DNA from: Vanilla planifolia
Lineage: Eukaryota; Streptophyta; Magnoliopsida; Asparagales; Orchidaceae
Direction of reading: 5' to 3'
Assembly: GCA_023846275.1 (NCBI GenBank)
Contig: CM043868.1
Location: forward strand, 6,405,653-6,469,652
Length of the DNA: 64,000 nt
A program made the position numbers and the translations under genes. The notes beneath the pieces are model-generated. The model did not search any database and was not told the DNA's origin. It saw only the letters and a list, made by a program, of their open reading frames with translations. How positions within the stretch are numbered: position 1 is the stretch's first letter; every line of letters begins with the position of its first letter. Of this stretch, positions 13,732 through 25,400 are shown one piece after another.

Positions 13732-15585
13732 TCGACTCAGCCACCGTCCCAAGAAGTCCTCTCCCAACAATTTCCATAGAAGCTCACGCCCCTACAGTCA
13801 TTGCCAAGCTCTAACTCCAAGATTCGACAACATGTGTCCAGATACAACAAGGCGCATACCAGTCCACATGTATACTGTGAAAGCTAAGTCTGTACCGCAC
13901 AGTTACCTACCACAACTACCCTAAAACATCATATAGGGCCTATAGTAGTCCGGTCCAATATGCCAATCCATGAAATATGCCAACACTGAGTAAACTGACT
14001 GAATCCATGTCATTGCCATCCATGCAACACAAACTGTACCAAAATTCTGACTATTCTGGTAGCACCCAAGTGTCACACTTCCTTCCAACTAATGCAGCTG
14101 CATTGAATTTATGGGTAATTTCAAACAGTCAATTTCAACTTGGCTACGTGATTTCCAAAAATCACCTCTTCCTCACTTCAGGAAATTTTAAATTCCAAAA
14201 TCAATTTCCGCCCTTTATCCATTTTCCGAAATTCGGAATAAATTTCCGAATTTAAAATCCGCATATCCTTTTTCCGAAAATTCGGATTAATTTCCGAATT
14301 AATTTTTTTTCTTCCGCTTCTCTCTCATCCGCGCCGCACTTCCCCTGAACCGGTTCTCGTCGCCGGTTCGGAACCCTTACGCGCTGAGCCGAGAACCCCG
14401 CCGGCCGAAGTTAATAATCCGAATTCGGGCGGACTCTTAACAGATAAATATTAATAATTAATATAATTATTCACTTAATAATCAGACTAATCCCTAATTA
14501 GCCCTAATTCATCCCCTTCCTTCGCCCGTCGCCCGCGAAATCCTAACCGTCGACTTTCCAAAAATCTCCGTTTTCCCCGTCGATTTCCGGCGACCGAATG
14601 CAAGGGGACGCTAGCCTAAAGCTCGTACTAGCCTAAAAATTTCACATAATCAAGTCGCGAAACTAGATGTCCATGCAAAAATTTTCGCCGAAGTGTTGTC
14701 CGATCCGACTATGCCAATTCATGAAATTAAAATCATACTAGCATTCAGATAACCTGAATAATGGCAATATGATAATATCAAAACCTAAGGCATGCTTCTA
14801 TGCACAGAAATTCCAATTCGGCGAAAAATATATATATATTCTTCTTCATAAAAAAAACCCTAAAATGCTAAAATCAATAAATTGCATTAATCAATTCCAA
14901 AAACCCATATCTGCATGCTCAAGTAGCTATTTGCAAAATAATCCATATTTTTAATTTGCTAAATAACTGATTTAAATCTGAATTTCCTACCTTTGCTCGC
15001 CGGCGACGGTGAAGCTCGCATGCGATCAACCGCAGCTCCTCGCCGAACGAAACCGGTACCAAAATGCTCGCCTCTGTCCCGCGAACCTCCGGTTACCAAA
15101 AGCCCCTTGGAAGGCTGCCAGAAAGTACCGCCGTTCGCCGCGAACACTTCGCCTCTATCCGCCGTTCGAAACCCTAGCAGCCGAACAGTTTAGGTTAAAT
15201 ACCCAGCTTAAACCGGTAATAACCCGTTAAGACCCATTAAGCGCCGGTTGACCTTCCAAAAACGCCGCTTAACACCCGATCAGCCGGTTAATCTCCACCG
15301 CTGATCTCGCCCGTCCGATCCGCTTATCCGCGACTTATCCAAACGCACGCGGAAAAGCACCTCGGTGAACCGCCCCGCCTTTGCTGAACCGTTCCGGTCT
15401 GGTTCACGCGCGGTAAAAAAAAAAAACTAAATTCCGGTTTTAAAAAAAAATCTCGGTGCTCCGAAAAATCCCAAGAAAATTTCAGAAATTCCAATAGTCT
15501 CCAATTGAGCTCCTGGCTCATCCTACTGTAGATCTGAAATCATCCAAGCCACAATTGAATTATTGAAGATTAAACATATAATATT

Positions 15586-16170
15586 TTACCGGGTATAACA
15601 ATCTCCCCACCTTATCAGGAATTTCCCTCGAAATTCAGCAAGAAGTTCCGGCCACTTTTCCGCAACATCCTGCTCGAGCTCCCAGGTTGCCTCCCTTTCG
15701 TCATGTCTATTCCACAGAACCTTGACGATAGGAAACGACCTGTTCCTCAGCTGCCTGCTGCTCTCCTCGAGGATGCAAACTGGCAGTTCCACATAAGAAG
15801 AATCTGGTGCCACTTGCAAACCAGGAAGATCATCACCGATACAATGAGAAGGATCTGGCACATATCTCTTGAGATTCGAAACATGAAACACATTGTGAAT
15901 CCCAGTCAGATGCTCAGGAAGTGCCAACCTGTAAGCCACTTCACCAATCATCTCCAGAATAGGATAGGGTCCAATGTAACGAGGTCGAAGCTTAGAAGAC
16001 TTGCCAAACCTGAATAGACCTTGCATAGGACTGATCTTCAGGAATACCCTATCTCCCACAGAGAACTCAACAGCTCTGTGCTTAGGATCATAATATTTCG
16101 TCTGGCGATCTTGCACAGTACGTAATCTGTCCTGCAATAACTTGACTTCCGCTGCGGTCTCCTCCACAAT
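15586..16170 (-). pseudogene. Integrase C-terminus and chromodomain (after third TAG)
   Basis: 194 codons follow the TAG at 16171-16173 in the same frame. The first part is the integrase C-terminal region, with the GDRVFLKISP block and a GPY-type motif (RPRYIGPYPILEMIG). It is followed by NVFHVSNLKRYVPDPS, usual in chromoviruses. The last 50 or so residues (PVCILEE through FPIVKVLWNRHDEREATWEL) look like the chromodomain of Tekay/Del elements, which in related elements targets integration to modified chromatin. Translation could not start here in a normal element. It is part of one polyprotein. The end is neat: the frame reads through the PPT and 15 bases into the 3' LTR before a TAA. Confidence 0.85.
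15601..15613 (-). promoter_or_regulatory. Polypurine tract (plus-strand DNA primer)
   Basis: In the element sense this reads AAGGTGGGGAGAT and directly abuts the TGTTATACCC start of the 3' LTR, where the RNase H-resistant primer for second-strand synthesis must lie. A 12-base copy of its core is found at 19134-19145. Confidence 0.9.
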
Positions 16171-16917
16171 CTAGGGTCCCCACACTCTCCTGGAATCACC
16201 CTCCTCCCAACAAAGAGGAGATCTACACCGACGTCCATACAGTGCCTCGTAAGGTGCCATACCAATCGATGCTTGAAAACTGTTATTATACACAAATTCT
16301 ACCAAGGGTAACCGTATGGCCCAATCTGCTGAGTAAGTCTGTATGCTCAGGCGTAGCAAATCCTCCAAGGTCCGAATAGTCCGCTCAGACTGTCCATCTG
16401 TCTGAGGATGATAAGCAGTACTGAACTTCAACTGTGTACCCATGGCAGTGTGTAAGCTCCTCCAAAACTGTGATGTGAACTTGGCGTCTCTGTCATAAAT
16501 AATAGATCGGGGAATCCCATGCAATCTGACAATCTGCTGAATATATACCTCTGCCAACTGTGCCGCTGAATCCGTCTTCTTAATTGATAAGAAATGGGCT
16601 GACTTGGTCAATCGATCCACAATGACCCAAATGGCGTTAAAACCTTGTCTGGTACGAGGAAGACCAGTCACAAAGTCCATAGTGATGTCATCCCATTTCC
16701 ACTCTGGAATCGGCAATCTCTGCAACAATCCTCCAGGTCTCTGGTGCTCGGCCTTAACTTGTTGACATGTAAGGCACTTCCTAACAAAAGCAGCAACATC
16801 TGCCTTCAAACCTCTCCACCAAATAACACTCCTCAAATTCCTATACATCTTGACTTCTCCAGGGTGCATAGCCAAAGTTCCATAATGAGCCTGTCGAAGG
16901 ATCCTCTCCCTGAACTC
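16171..16917 (-). pseudogene. Integrase zinc-binding and DDE core (between 2nd and 3rd TAG)
   Basis: 248 codons are open between the TAG at 16918-16920 and the TAG at 16171-16173. The HHCC zinc-binding region is complete (QAHYGTLAMH, then KCLTC). The catalytic core has D in ITMDFVTGLP, D in IIYDRDAKF and E in TDGQSERTIRTLE. The last two are separated by exactly 35 residues, as expected. The MAPYEALYGRRCRSP block is typical of chromoviruses. All catalytic residues are kept, so decay seems limited to the stops. The enzyme would insert the cDNA into the genome, and could do so here only if the amber codons were bypassed or helpers were supplied. Confidence 0.9.
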
Positions 16918-18369
16918 CTAATGTGATGGCACACACCAGCGACCCCTGAAAGTCAAAATGTCGTTTCTGAGAGCAAAGTCTCCTCCCAATCCCTGCGATG
17001 CCAACTCAAACTTCTCCTTCAGCTCTTCATCACAAAGCTGAAGATCACGCATCTCAGATAACCAGTCAGCCCGAATAGTCAACGAGCTGAGTCTGTGAAC
17101 CAGTCTCTGAACAGACAACTGTTCCTGACATCTTTCAACATCCCAATCCAAGTCTAGTATAGAGTCACAGACTAACATAGTATGCATAACTGCGTGCCTG
17201 CTCAAAACATCAGCAACAGGATTAACCTTACCCTCGCAGTAATTTATCACCAGCTCATAGTCTTTTATCAATTCCAACCATCTCCTTTGCCTCAAATTCA
17301 GTTCCTTCTGAGTGAATAGATACTTGAGACTCTTGTGATCAGAGAAGCAATCTACGGACACTCCATATAAATAATGCCTCCATATTTTTAAGGCAAATAT
17401 GATAGCAGCTAACTCCAAGTCATGAGTGGGATAATTCTTCTCATGATCCTTCAGTTGTCTCGAAGCATACGCCACAACCCTGCCATCCTGCATCAGTACA
17501 GCTCCCAAGCCTATATGTGAAGCATCAGTGTACATCTGATAAGGCTTCCCTTGAGTGGGTAAAATCAATACTGGAGCGGTACTAAGCCTTTGCTTCAGCT
17601 CTAGGAAACTGTTCTCACAACTCTCTGACCACTCAAAAGATTTTCCCTTCCGGGTCAGCTGTGTCAGTGGAGCGGCCAGTCTAGAAAAGTGAGGAACAAA
17701 TTTCCTATAATAACCTGCGAGACCAAGGAAACTCCGGATCTCAGTGACGGAAGATGGTCGTTTCCAATCAATAATAGCTCGTATCTTGCTAGGATCAACA
17801 GCCATGCCTTCTGTACTGACAATATGTCCCAAGAATGTTACTGAGTCTAGCCAAAAAGAACACTTGGAGAATTTTGCATACAGCTCATTCTCCTGCAATA
17901 CTGTGAGCACTGTCCTCAACTGATCTATATGAGCCTCCCTATCTCTGGAATAAATCAATATATCATCTATAAATATGATCACAAACTGGTCCAAGAAGGC
18001 ATGAAAAACTTGATGCATCAGATTCATAAACACTGCTGGAGCATTAGTCAATCCAAAAGGTAACACTGTGAACTCATAATGTCCATATCTAGTATGGAAG
18101 GCTGTCTTGGGTATATCAGAATCTCTAATCCAGATCTGGTGATAACCCGAACGCAAGTCGATCTTGGAGAACACAGTTGCCCCCTGCAGCTGATCTAGTA
18201 AATCATCAATACGTGGTAAAGGGTACCGATTACGAATCGTAACCTTATTCAATTCCCTATAATCCACACACAGCCTCATACTACCATCTTTTTTCTTGAC
18301 GAATAAGACAGGGGCACCCCAAGGTGAACAACTGGGGCGTATGAGTCCCTTGTCTAATAAGTCCTGCAA
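16918..18369 (-). pseudogene. Reverse transcriptase-RNase H (between 1st and 2nd TAG)
   Basis: 483 codons are open after the TAG at 18370-18372, in the same frame as gag. The first sense codon is TTG, which I take as an internal leucine, not a start. RT motifs run from [20 protein letters not shown] through [12 protein letters not shown] (D71) to the active site FIDDIL (residues 133-136). F replaces the more common Y. RNase H follows with D282 ([11 protein letters not shown]), E319 (THDLELAA), D344 (FSDHKSL) and D387 (NPVADVLSR). All acidic residues are present. The N-terminal part of RT that normally precedes APYRMAP is reduced by the upstream deletion. It would copy element RNA into cDNA inside particles. 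Confidence 0.92.
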
Positions 18370-19047
18370 CTAAGTCTTCAACTCTGCTAGCTCGACTGGA
18401 GCCATCCTGTAGGGAGCTCTAGCAATAGGAGCTACTCCTGCCTCCACTAAGTCACGAAATCTGGCAAACTGGCTCACAACCAACTGACGCTGCAGCATAG
18501 GACGAAGTCCCTCCAAGAACATCTCACATCTGCGCTCCTCAGATGGTACCAGCTCTGCGGCATACCTCGCCAGATATGTAAATCTCGATAAGTAGTCGTT
18601 CACTGACATCTGGCCCTGCTTGAGGTGTATAAGGTCCCTCCTGGACTGAGACATGGCAGAAGCCGAAATGTAGCACTCCCTGAATGCCTCAACAAAGTCC
18701 TCCCAAGCTATCTCGCTGTTCTGGACCTCCCCAAACACAGCACGCCGCTGGCCTCTCCACCAGGTAGTAGCCTCTCCCTTCAATACTAGAGCAGCAAGTA
18801 CTACCCTCCTGCCGAGTGGACATCCCAAGGCATCAAACAGCTCAAGCATATGAGCCATCCAGTCATCTGCCACCGCTGGGTTAGCCGACCCACTGAAACT
18901 CCGCGGACGCAGCCGCATAAAGGCATCGATCCAACGATCCACGGCTGGCTCAACTGGCAATGCTGGGATCGTCTCTGGGGTAGAAGTAGCAGATACAGGT
19001 CTGCCTTTAGCTGCTCCACGAACGGAAAGTCTCCTGGTATCAGCCAT
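18370..19047 (-). pseudogene. Gag capsid fused to the RT N-terminus (stops at first TAG)
   Basis: 225 codons. The start ATG at 19047 has a G at +4 and lies 141 bases past the PBS. Residues about 68-205 are a plant retrotransposon Gag domain (DDWMAHMLELFDALGCP, ATTWWRGQRRAVF, IAWEDFVEAFRECY, MSVNDYLSRFTYLARYA, RRCEMFLEGLRP, FRDLVEAG). Immediately after VEAG the frame continues as VAPIARAPYRMAPVELAELK, which is RT sequence. The nucleocapsid CCHC knuckle and the aspartic protease, which should lie between, are absent, and the junction (about 18428-18445) is in frame. The frame then meets TAG where relatives usually have Gln. Without protease and nucleocapsid this cannot be autonomous. Confidence 0.9.
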
Positions 19048-19188
19048 ACTGTCAAAGAACCTAATCTGGCATTAGAGTCGTCATTTGGCATTTGGCATAC
19101 GGACTACCATAGTATAATAAAATGACCAACAGTTCTCCCCACCTTGGGTTGAACTTCTATACATGTCTAGCCCTACTATCCTAACCTA
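19048..19188 (-). other. Gypsy 5' leader with a second PPT-like tract
   Basis: This is the untranslated stretch between PBS and gag. At 19134-19145 the element strand reads AAGGTGGGGAGA, identical to the core of the PPT next to the 3' LTR. It could be chance, or an extra second-strand priming site. Confidence 0.5.
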
Positions 19189-19202
19189 GGGCTCTGATAC
19201 CA
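19189..19202 (-). promoter_or_regulatory. Primer-binding site, initiator Met-tRNA
   Basis: The element strand reads TGGTATCAGAGCCC, the usual complement of the 3' end of plant initiator Met-tRNA, four bases inside the 5' LTR. It primes minus-strand cDNA synthesis. Confidence 0.95.
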
Positions 19203-19206
19203 ATCT

Positions 19207-22196
19207 TGTTACACCCCATTTTTTTTTTTTTTACATATAGACAGCTCAGATCGTCCCATACCAACCTGAGTAGCCTACGAAAAACATAGGATATAACACA
19301 TCATTACACACCTACTTTCCTTAACTATGTGGATCCCATCTCCCGGGCACACCGTCAAATCAGGTTCATGACTCCTGAATTAACTGATGAACTCGCGCAA
19401 TGTTACTCCTACTAGACCCAATACTCCTAACTCATACCGATAGGAGAACTGATCTAATAGAAGTCTGAACCCCCAAGGTTAAGTTCCATAGTCATGTAAT
19501 GACCTCACCATCAACAAAAAAAAATATATAACATCCACTGATATGAAATGGCGCTCCACACACCATACCTTCAAGATAGAAAATAAGATAGTGTATAAAA
19601 ATGTAACTCATATGAAAAATCACAGTCCATCAAATACCACATCATCCATCCGAGTACATGAGTCAGAATCACCCTCACATAATACAAGACATAAGAATAA
19701 TAGTCTCACTGAATACATCCAACAGCAACAATCAACTAACCAGAATGTCTCAGAAAATCACAGATCAGATCTCCTCCACTAGCCTACTGATCACGATCCC
19801 ACCTAAAGCTGGGTGGCGTCAAGTCTGCCGAGCCACTGGAAAAATATATATAATAAAGGAATGAGCTACGCCCAGTAGGAAAGACAGCTAGTAAAAAAAA
19901 ACTCTCATGCAAGAGAAGGATAATAGCAAGAGTATAGAAATACAGCATAACAATGTAGGGTGGAAAGGCACTCTCAGTCCCAGACTCTGACCAACCACAG
20001 TCACCCCCAGTCAAACCAGAGTAGCTCTCCTCTGTGCTCCCAGACAGCATGCCAGCGGGACACACCCATCTCTGCGCACGCATGGTGCCTAGGCAAAGCA
20101 TGCCAGCGGGACGCCCATCTCTGCGCACGCATGGCACCCGACACCGCAGCGTCTCTCGTCCATCAATCTCCTGGAGACTATAGACAGAACCAGTCCCATA
20201 ATTCTCTAGCCAACGTGAGACACCCCTGCCACCCTCAGGCACGCAGGCCTACACACTTGGCTAGCCACGACGAGACACCCCTGCCACCCTCAGGCGCGCA
20301 GGCCTACACTCATGGACCAGAAGAGATCGACTCAGCCACCGTCCCAAGAAGTCCTCTCCCAACAATTTCCATAGAAGCTCACGCCCCTACAATCATTGCC
20401 AAGCTCTAACTCCAAGATTCGGCAACATGTGTTTAGATACAACAAGGCGCATACCAGTCCACATGTATACTGTGAAAGCTAAGTCTGTACCGCACAATTA
20501 CCTACCACAACTACCCTAAAACATCATATAGGGCCTATAGTAGTCCGATCCAATATGCCAATCCATGAAATATGCCAACACTGAGTAAACTGACTCAATC
20601 CATGTCATTGTCATCCAAGCAACACAAACTGTACCAAAATTTTGACTATTCTGGTAGCACCCAAGTGTCACACTTCCTTCCAACTAATGCAGCTGCACTG
20701 AATTTATGGGTAATTTCCAACAGTCAATTTTAACTTGGCTACGTGATTTCCAAAAATCACCTCTTCCTCACTTCAGGAAATTTTAAATTCCAAAATCAAT
20801 TTCCGCCCTTTATCCATTTTCCGAAATTCGGAATAAATTTCCGAATTTAAAATCCGCATATCCTTTTTCCGAAAATTCGGATTAATTTCCGAATTAATTT
20901 TTTTTCTTCCGCTTTTCTCTCATCCGCGCTGCACTTCCCCTAAACCGGTTCTAATCGCCGGTTCGGAACCCTTACGCGCTGAGCCGAGAACCCCGCCGGT
21001 CGAAGTTAATAATCCGAATTCGGGCGGACTCTTAACAGATAAATATTAATAATTAATATAATTATTCACTTAATAATCAGACTAATCCCTAATTAGCCCT
21101 AATTCATCCCCTTCCTTCGCCCGTCGCCCGCGAAATCCTAACCGTCGACTTTCCAAAAATCTCCGTTTTCCCCGTCGATTTCCGGCGACCGAACGCAAGG
21201 GGACGCTAGCCTAAAGCTCGTACTAGCCTAAAAATTTCATATAATCAAGTCGCGAAGCTAGATGTCCATGCAAAAATTTTCGCCGAAGTATTGTCCGATC
21301 CGACTATGCCAATTCATGAAATTAAAATCATTCTAGCATTCAGATAACCTGAATAATGGCAATATGATAATATCAAAACCTAAGGCATGCTTCTATGCAC
21401 AGAAATTCCAATTCGGCGGAATATATATTTATATTCTTCTTCATAAAAAAAAACCCTAAAATGCTAAAATCAATAAATTGCATTAATCAATTCCAAAAAC
21501 CCATATCCGCATGCTCAAGTAGCTATTTGCAAAATAATCCATATTTTTAATTTGCTAAATAACTGATTTAAATCTGAATTTCCTACCTTTGCTCGCCGGC
21601 GACGGTGAAGCTCGCACGCGATCAACCGCAGCTCCTCGCCGAACGAAACCGGTACCAAAATGCTCGCCTCTGTCCCGCGAACCTCCAGTTACCAAAAGCC
21701 CCTTGGAAGGCTGTCGGAAAGTACCGCCGTTCGCCGCGAACACTTCGCCTCTATCTGCCGTTCGAAACCCTAACAGCCGAACAGTTTAGGTTAAATACCC
21801 AGCTTAAACCGGTAATAACCCGTTAAGACCCATTAAGCGCCGGTTGACCTTCCAAAAACGCCGCTTAACACCCGATCAGCCGGTTAATCTCCACCGCTGA
21901 TCTCGCCCGTCCGATCCGCTTATCCGCGGCTTATCCAAATGCACGCGCAAACGCACCTCGGCGAACCGCCCCGCCTTCGCTGAACCGCTCCGGTCCGGTT
22001 CACGCGCGGTAAAAAAAAAAAACCAAATTCCGGTTTTAAAAAAAAATCTCGGTGCTCTGAAAAATCCACAAAAAATTTCAGAAATTCCAATAGCCTCCAA
22101 TTGAGCTCCTGGCTCATCCTACTGTCGATCTGAAATCATCCAAGCCACAATTAAATTATTTAAGATTAAACATATAATATTTTACCGGGTATAACA
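19207..22196 (-). repeat. 5' LTR of the gypsy element (2990 bp)
   Basis: Partner of 12612-15600. In the element sense it starts TGTTATACCC at 22196 and ends TGTAACA at 19207, just before the PBS. It should hold promoter and polyadenylation signals. I did not find a TATA box I would defend. Differences from the other LTR are spread along its length, about 2% by hand count. Confidence 0.95.
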
Positions 22197-22201
22197 AGGA
22201 G
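22197..22201. repeat. Right target-site duplication (AGGAG)
   Basis: Partner of AGAAG at 12607-12611, with one transition difference. Confidence 0.6.
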
Positions 22202-22440
22202 ATTAGGTTGTTGAGAAGGAGGAGCCAAAGGAGAAAAATATTACATTTATACTAGATTCAAACTTAGAAGAAGATTTATCTTATGATGATGAGATAGCTA
22301 TAAGAAGAAAAAGGAAGAAATAACTAAAAACAACAGATAAGAACAAGAAGAAAGAGGAAGCAATTTGCCATAAATGTGAAATGGTAACGCATTGCTGATC
22401 TCCAACAAACCATGAGTGGGATGAATCTAGTTTTTTAAAA
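22197..22440 (+). pseudogene. Ty1/copia gag relic, 3' part with zinc-knuckle remnant
   Basis: This continues the split gag. The plus strand encodes acidic and lysine-rich Gag tail sequence (EEPKEKNITF, LEEDLSYDDE, DKNKKKEEAI) and then CHKCEMVTHC, a worn CCHC zinc knuckle, interrupted by stops. The first five bases, AGGAG, are the right target-site duplication. Beyond 22440 no copia protein is recognisable, so the rest of this element is lost or decayed. Confidence 0.65.
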
Positions 22441-25400
22441 ATTTAGAAGTCCTAACCAAGTAATAGATTTCCTAAACTTTGGTTTATATTTTAATTTTAA
22501 ACCTTTCATAGGTGAATCTTTTAAAAAAAACTTAATTGAGAAATAATACTTTTGGAGTAGTCTAAGATTAATCAATATATTTTTTAAAATAAAAACTCAA
22601 TAAGAACATAATTAGGTGAATGTTGTAATCAAGTAGTCTTGGGGGTGCTTAAAACCACAATCACTTTAAGATTTGCAAGTATAATATGATTGTATTACAA
22701 AAAGAAACTAAAGAAAATAATACAATAGTCTAGACTTGTATTTAGAACTTTGAGATAAAGAGGAATAAGAAACATTAAAATGTTATAATTTAATTGTGAG
22801 AAAATAAATGTTTTAAAATTTAAAGTTTAGTTAAGTTGGCATCACTAGAAAAATAGTGAGGCTATGAATTAAAATAAAAAATATAGTTTTTTGTGTGTGG
22901 AGTAAGAGTAGGTTCATATTAAACAAAAGAAGATATATAACACATAGAAGATTAATCTTAGTTCAACCAATTTTCTACATCTAGCACCCTTAATCTTTTC
23001 TTCAGAGACAATCACTTTCTTGAGTTGATTAATGGTCAAACTCAAGACAAACACAAGGTATAAAAAGCAACTGGCCTTTTTACTTTACCAAACTCAAGCC
23101 AAACCCTAGTTATAAAGAGCAGTTAGCCTTTCTATGGGGCCAAGTCAAATCCACTATTCATAGGCTTGAGGTTAACTTGATGCACCTTCAAAGGGGGTAT
23201 CAACAAAAAATACAAAAGCTTTTGGTTAAGACTGAACCACTTACAACTCTTATAATAAATAAGAAAAATAGTACAAAAATAAATAAGTATTGAAAAATAA
23301 ATCCTAGAGTACACATTATATTAAGCCCAAAATTTTATTTTATAAAAATTTATGTAAAATTATAATTTTTCAAATCCTCAATCAATAAGAGAAAATAAAT
23401 TTCAACTTTGTTTTAAAAAACTAAGAAGGAGAATTTAAACATGAGAAAAACCAAATAAGAAAATTACGGGTAAAAGTAAAGGACTCAAATAAAGATCATT
23501 GCATACATGATCTATGTCAAGTCCTTCTAGCAAGACGTCCTTCCTAAAATCACTTAAAGTTGGTAGAGCATAAGGAAAATCTATTGAAGGCGAGAATGAG
23601 CCAAAAACGTAAGCATTCATAAAAGGATGTGATAATTATAGATTGAGGAGTTCAAGACAAGTCAAAAGTGTTTGAATGAAGTCAAAGAGACTATGATGGG
23701 TTAAAGTGGTCTAACATGTTAAACTAATAGAAATAAACTAAGAAATGGATGATTAATATATTGTGTGCCTAAAAAAGTTTGATATTAAAACAAGTTGGTA
23801 AGCAAAATAATAGTCGAATTTCAAAAAATAATCTCATAATACAAGTACTAGATTAAAAATTAATAATAAAATATTTCAAATTGTAGATATTTAATTGTAC
23901 CTTTTAGTAAATTTTATTTGAGAAAATTTGGAGTTATGTTGAAGAAGATATGGTCAAAAAAAAGTTAAGGCTATATCAAATTATATATTTTGCAAAACCA
24001 TACAAAAAATAATGCTATTTAGATTGCATTTTATTTTAATATAAATAATATTAAATTATGACAAAATCAGGTACAAATCCTTGCTACATTTATGTTATTT
24101 TGAACTTTACTTCATCTAGTTTGGACTAATATCAAGAAGGATATCACCACAATGAATAAGGTCTATTTGCTAGTTAATTACATAACTAAATTTGAACATA
24201 ATTTGATCTCTTATTTATTTATTTAAGATTTAAATAGAATAAAAGATGATGGGTAATGTATATTTATATAGGTTTAAAATAAATAGAAAGTTGGATGATA
24301 TTTTATTTAAGTTAAACTTATTACTAATGACATTATAGATAGAGAATAATAAATAATATCATCATTTCCTACATGACAAATGGTTTATGTCCTCACTTTC
24401 TATATATATACTTTGATTATTATAAAAGTATTAGATAATATAAGAAGGTTATGATAAGTTGGTGCCAAAACAATTGACATCTTTAGGAAAATAGAGATAA
24501 TAACGAGGATTTTGAGTTAGGACAATGCCATCATGTGTGCATCATATGCATGCATAACAGCATAACTAAATGTTTATATTTTAGTTATCCCTTTATTAAT
24601 GCAAATTCTAATTTCAGAATGGATGGAAGGAGGATAGTTAAACAAAATTGAGTCTTATACCCTTAAAAGGGGTAAAGAAAAAGAATAACAAATCAAAAAT
24701 AGGATAACCCTATGAAACTTGCCTCTTCATTAATAACAACTTTTTTGTTAAATAAAGAGAATGCTTTGGTATAGACAAACTTTGTGATCAGTCCTTTTAC
24801 CTATACCCCTCCTCCCTACCCACTCAACATTGTAATAGAGAAAATAATCCTTTAGCTATAGTACTTTATCCTTTTTAAACATTTCTAAAAATAGTTCTCG
24901 ATGATATTTTTAGTATTTTATCATGTGACATGTCTTATTTAATGATCACAAAAATTTTAATTTTTTTAATAAAAGGAGTGCTATCAGTTGTGTCTATTAT
25001 ATGTTATGTTATACAATACTTTATCTTTTGGTGCCAATTTTCAAACATATATTCAATTCTCTTAGTATTTCATTCTTCTAGTTTTGTACCTCTATATTCA
25101 TTCTTCTTTTCGATAGCCATTGTAAATGTATTGGCTTACTTTAAAGTTTGAATAGAGAAAAAAATAGTTTGGTGGAAATATGATAGTATAGACTTATGAT
25201 ATATATTAACAATATTTGTATTTCTTTAATAGGTATTTTCAAACTCAAAGTTTGTTATCATAATTTTATTATAAATCTATGTATTGTTTGTCTTTGTCAT
25301 TATTATAAACTATGTCTCTTTCTCTACCTTTCTTTTATGCAATCCATGAGATAAAATTCTTTTCATATTAATTATTTTATTTGGCTCAATGTCATGTCTA

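Larger units (their letters stand above)
12612..15600 (-). repeat. 3' LTR of the gypsy element (2989 bp)
   Basis: This is nearly identical over its length to 19207-22196, with scattered substitutions and small indels, many of them C/T or G/A. On the plus strand it starts TGTTACACCCC plus a T14 run and ends GGGTATAACA, giving short inverted ends. Inside are a 51-bp and a 55-bp tandem duplication and a cluster of CCGAATTCGG-like palindromes near 14222-14305. Small ORFs in it, such as 13437-13814, are conserved in both copies only because the LTRs are young. They match no family and are not annotated. Confidence 0.95.
12612..22196 (-). mobile_element. Ty3/gypsy chromovirus, young but defective (about 9.6 kb)
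   Basis: The whole element is present: LTR, PPT, polyprotein, PBS and LTR, reading on the minus strand. Its 5' LTR is therefore 19207-22196 and its 3' LTR 12612-15600. The LTRs begin TGTTA and end AACA when read in the element sense. The internal region is only 3606 bp, short for a plant chromovirus, because the nucleocapsid-protease segment is missing. The chromodomain-like C-terminus, the long LTRs and the tRNA-Met PBS fit the Tekay/Del branch, though I cannot run a phylogeny. By hand count the LTRs differ at roughly 2% of sites. With a rate near 1.3e-8 per site per year this would mean an insertion about one million years ago (inference). It lies inside an older copia gag. Its base composition is clearly more GC-rich than the flanks. 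Confidence 0.95.

Noticed and set aside
13437..13814. 125-codon plus-strand ORF in the LTR, with similar ORFs on both strands and in the second LTR
   Set aside because: It comes from the 51-bp and 55-bp tandem duplications, matches no family, and is shared only because the LTRs are young.
15586..19047. Programmed amber read-through as the explanation of the three TAG codons
   Set aside because: Gypsy elements are not known to use three internal read-through sites. Loss of nucleocapsid and protease already marks the copy as defective, so point decay is simpler.
24060..24540. Possible gypsy integrase fragment on the plus strand
   Set aside because: Only loose resemblance in one phrase. No HHCC or DDE residues in order.
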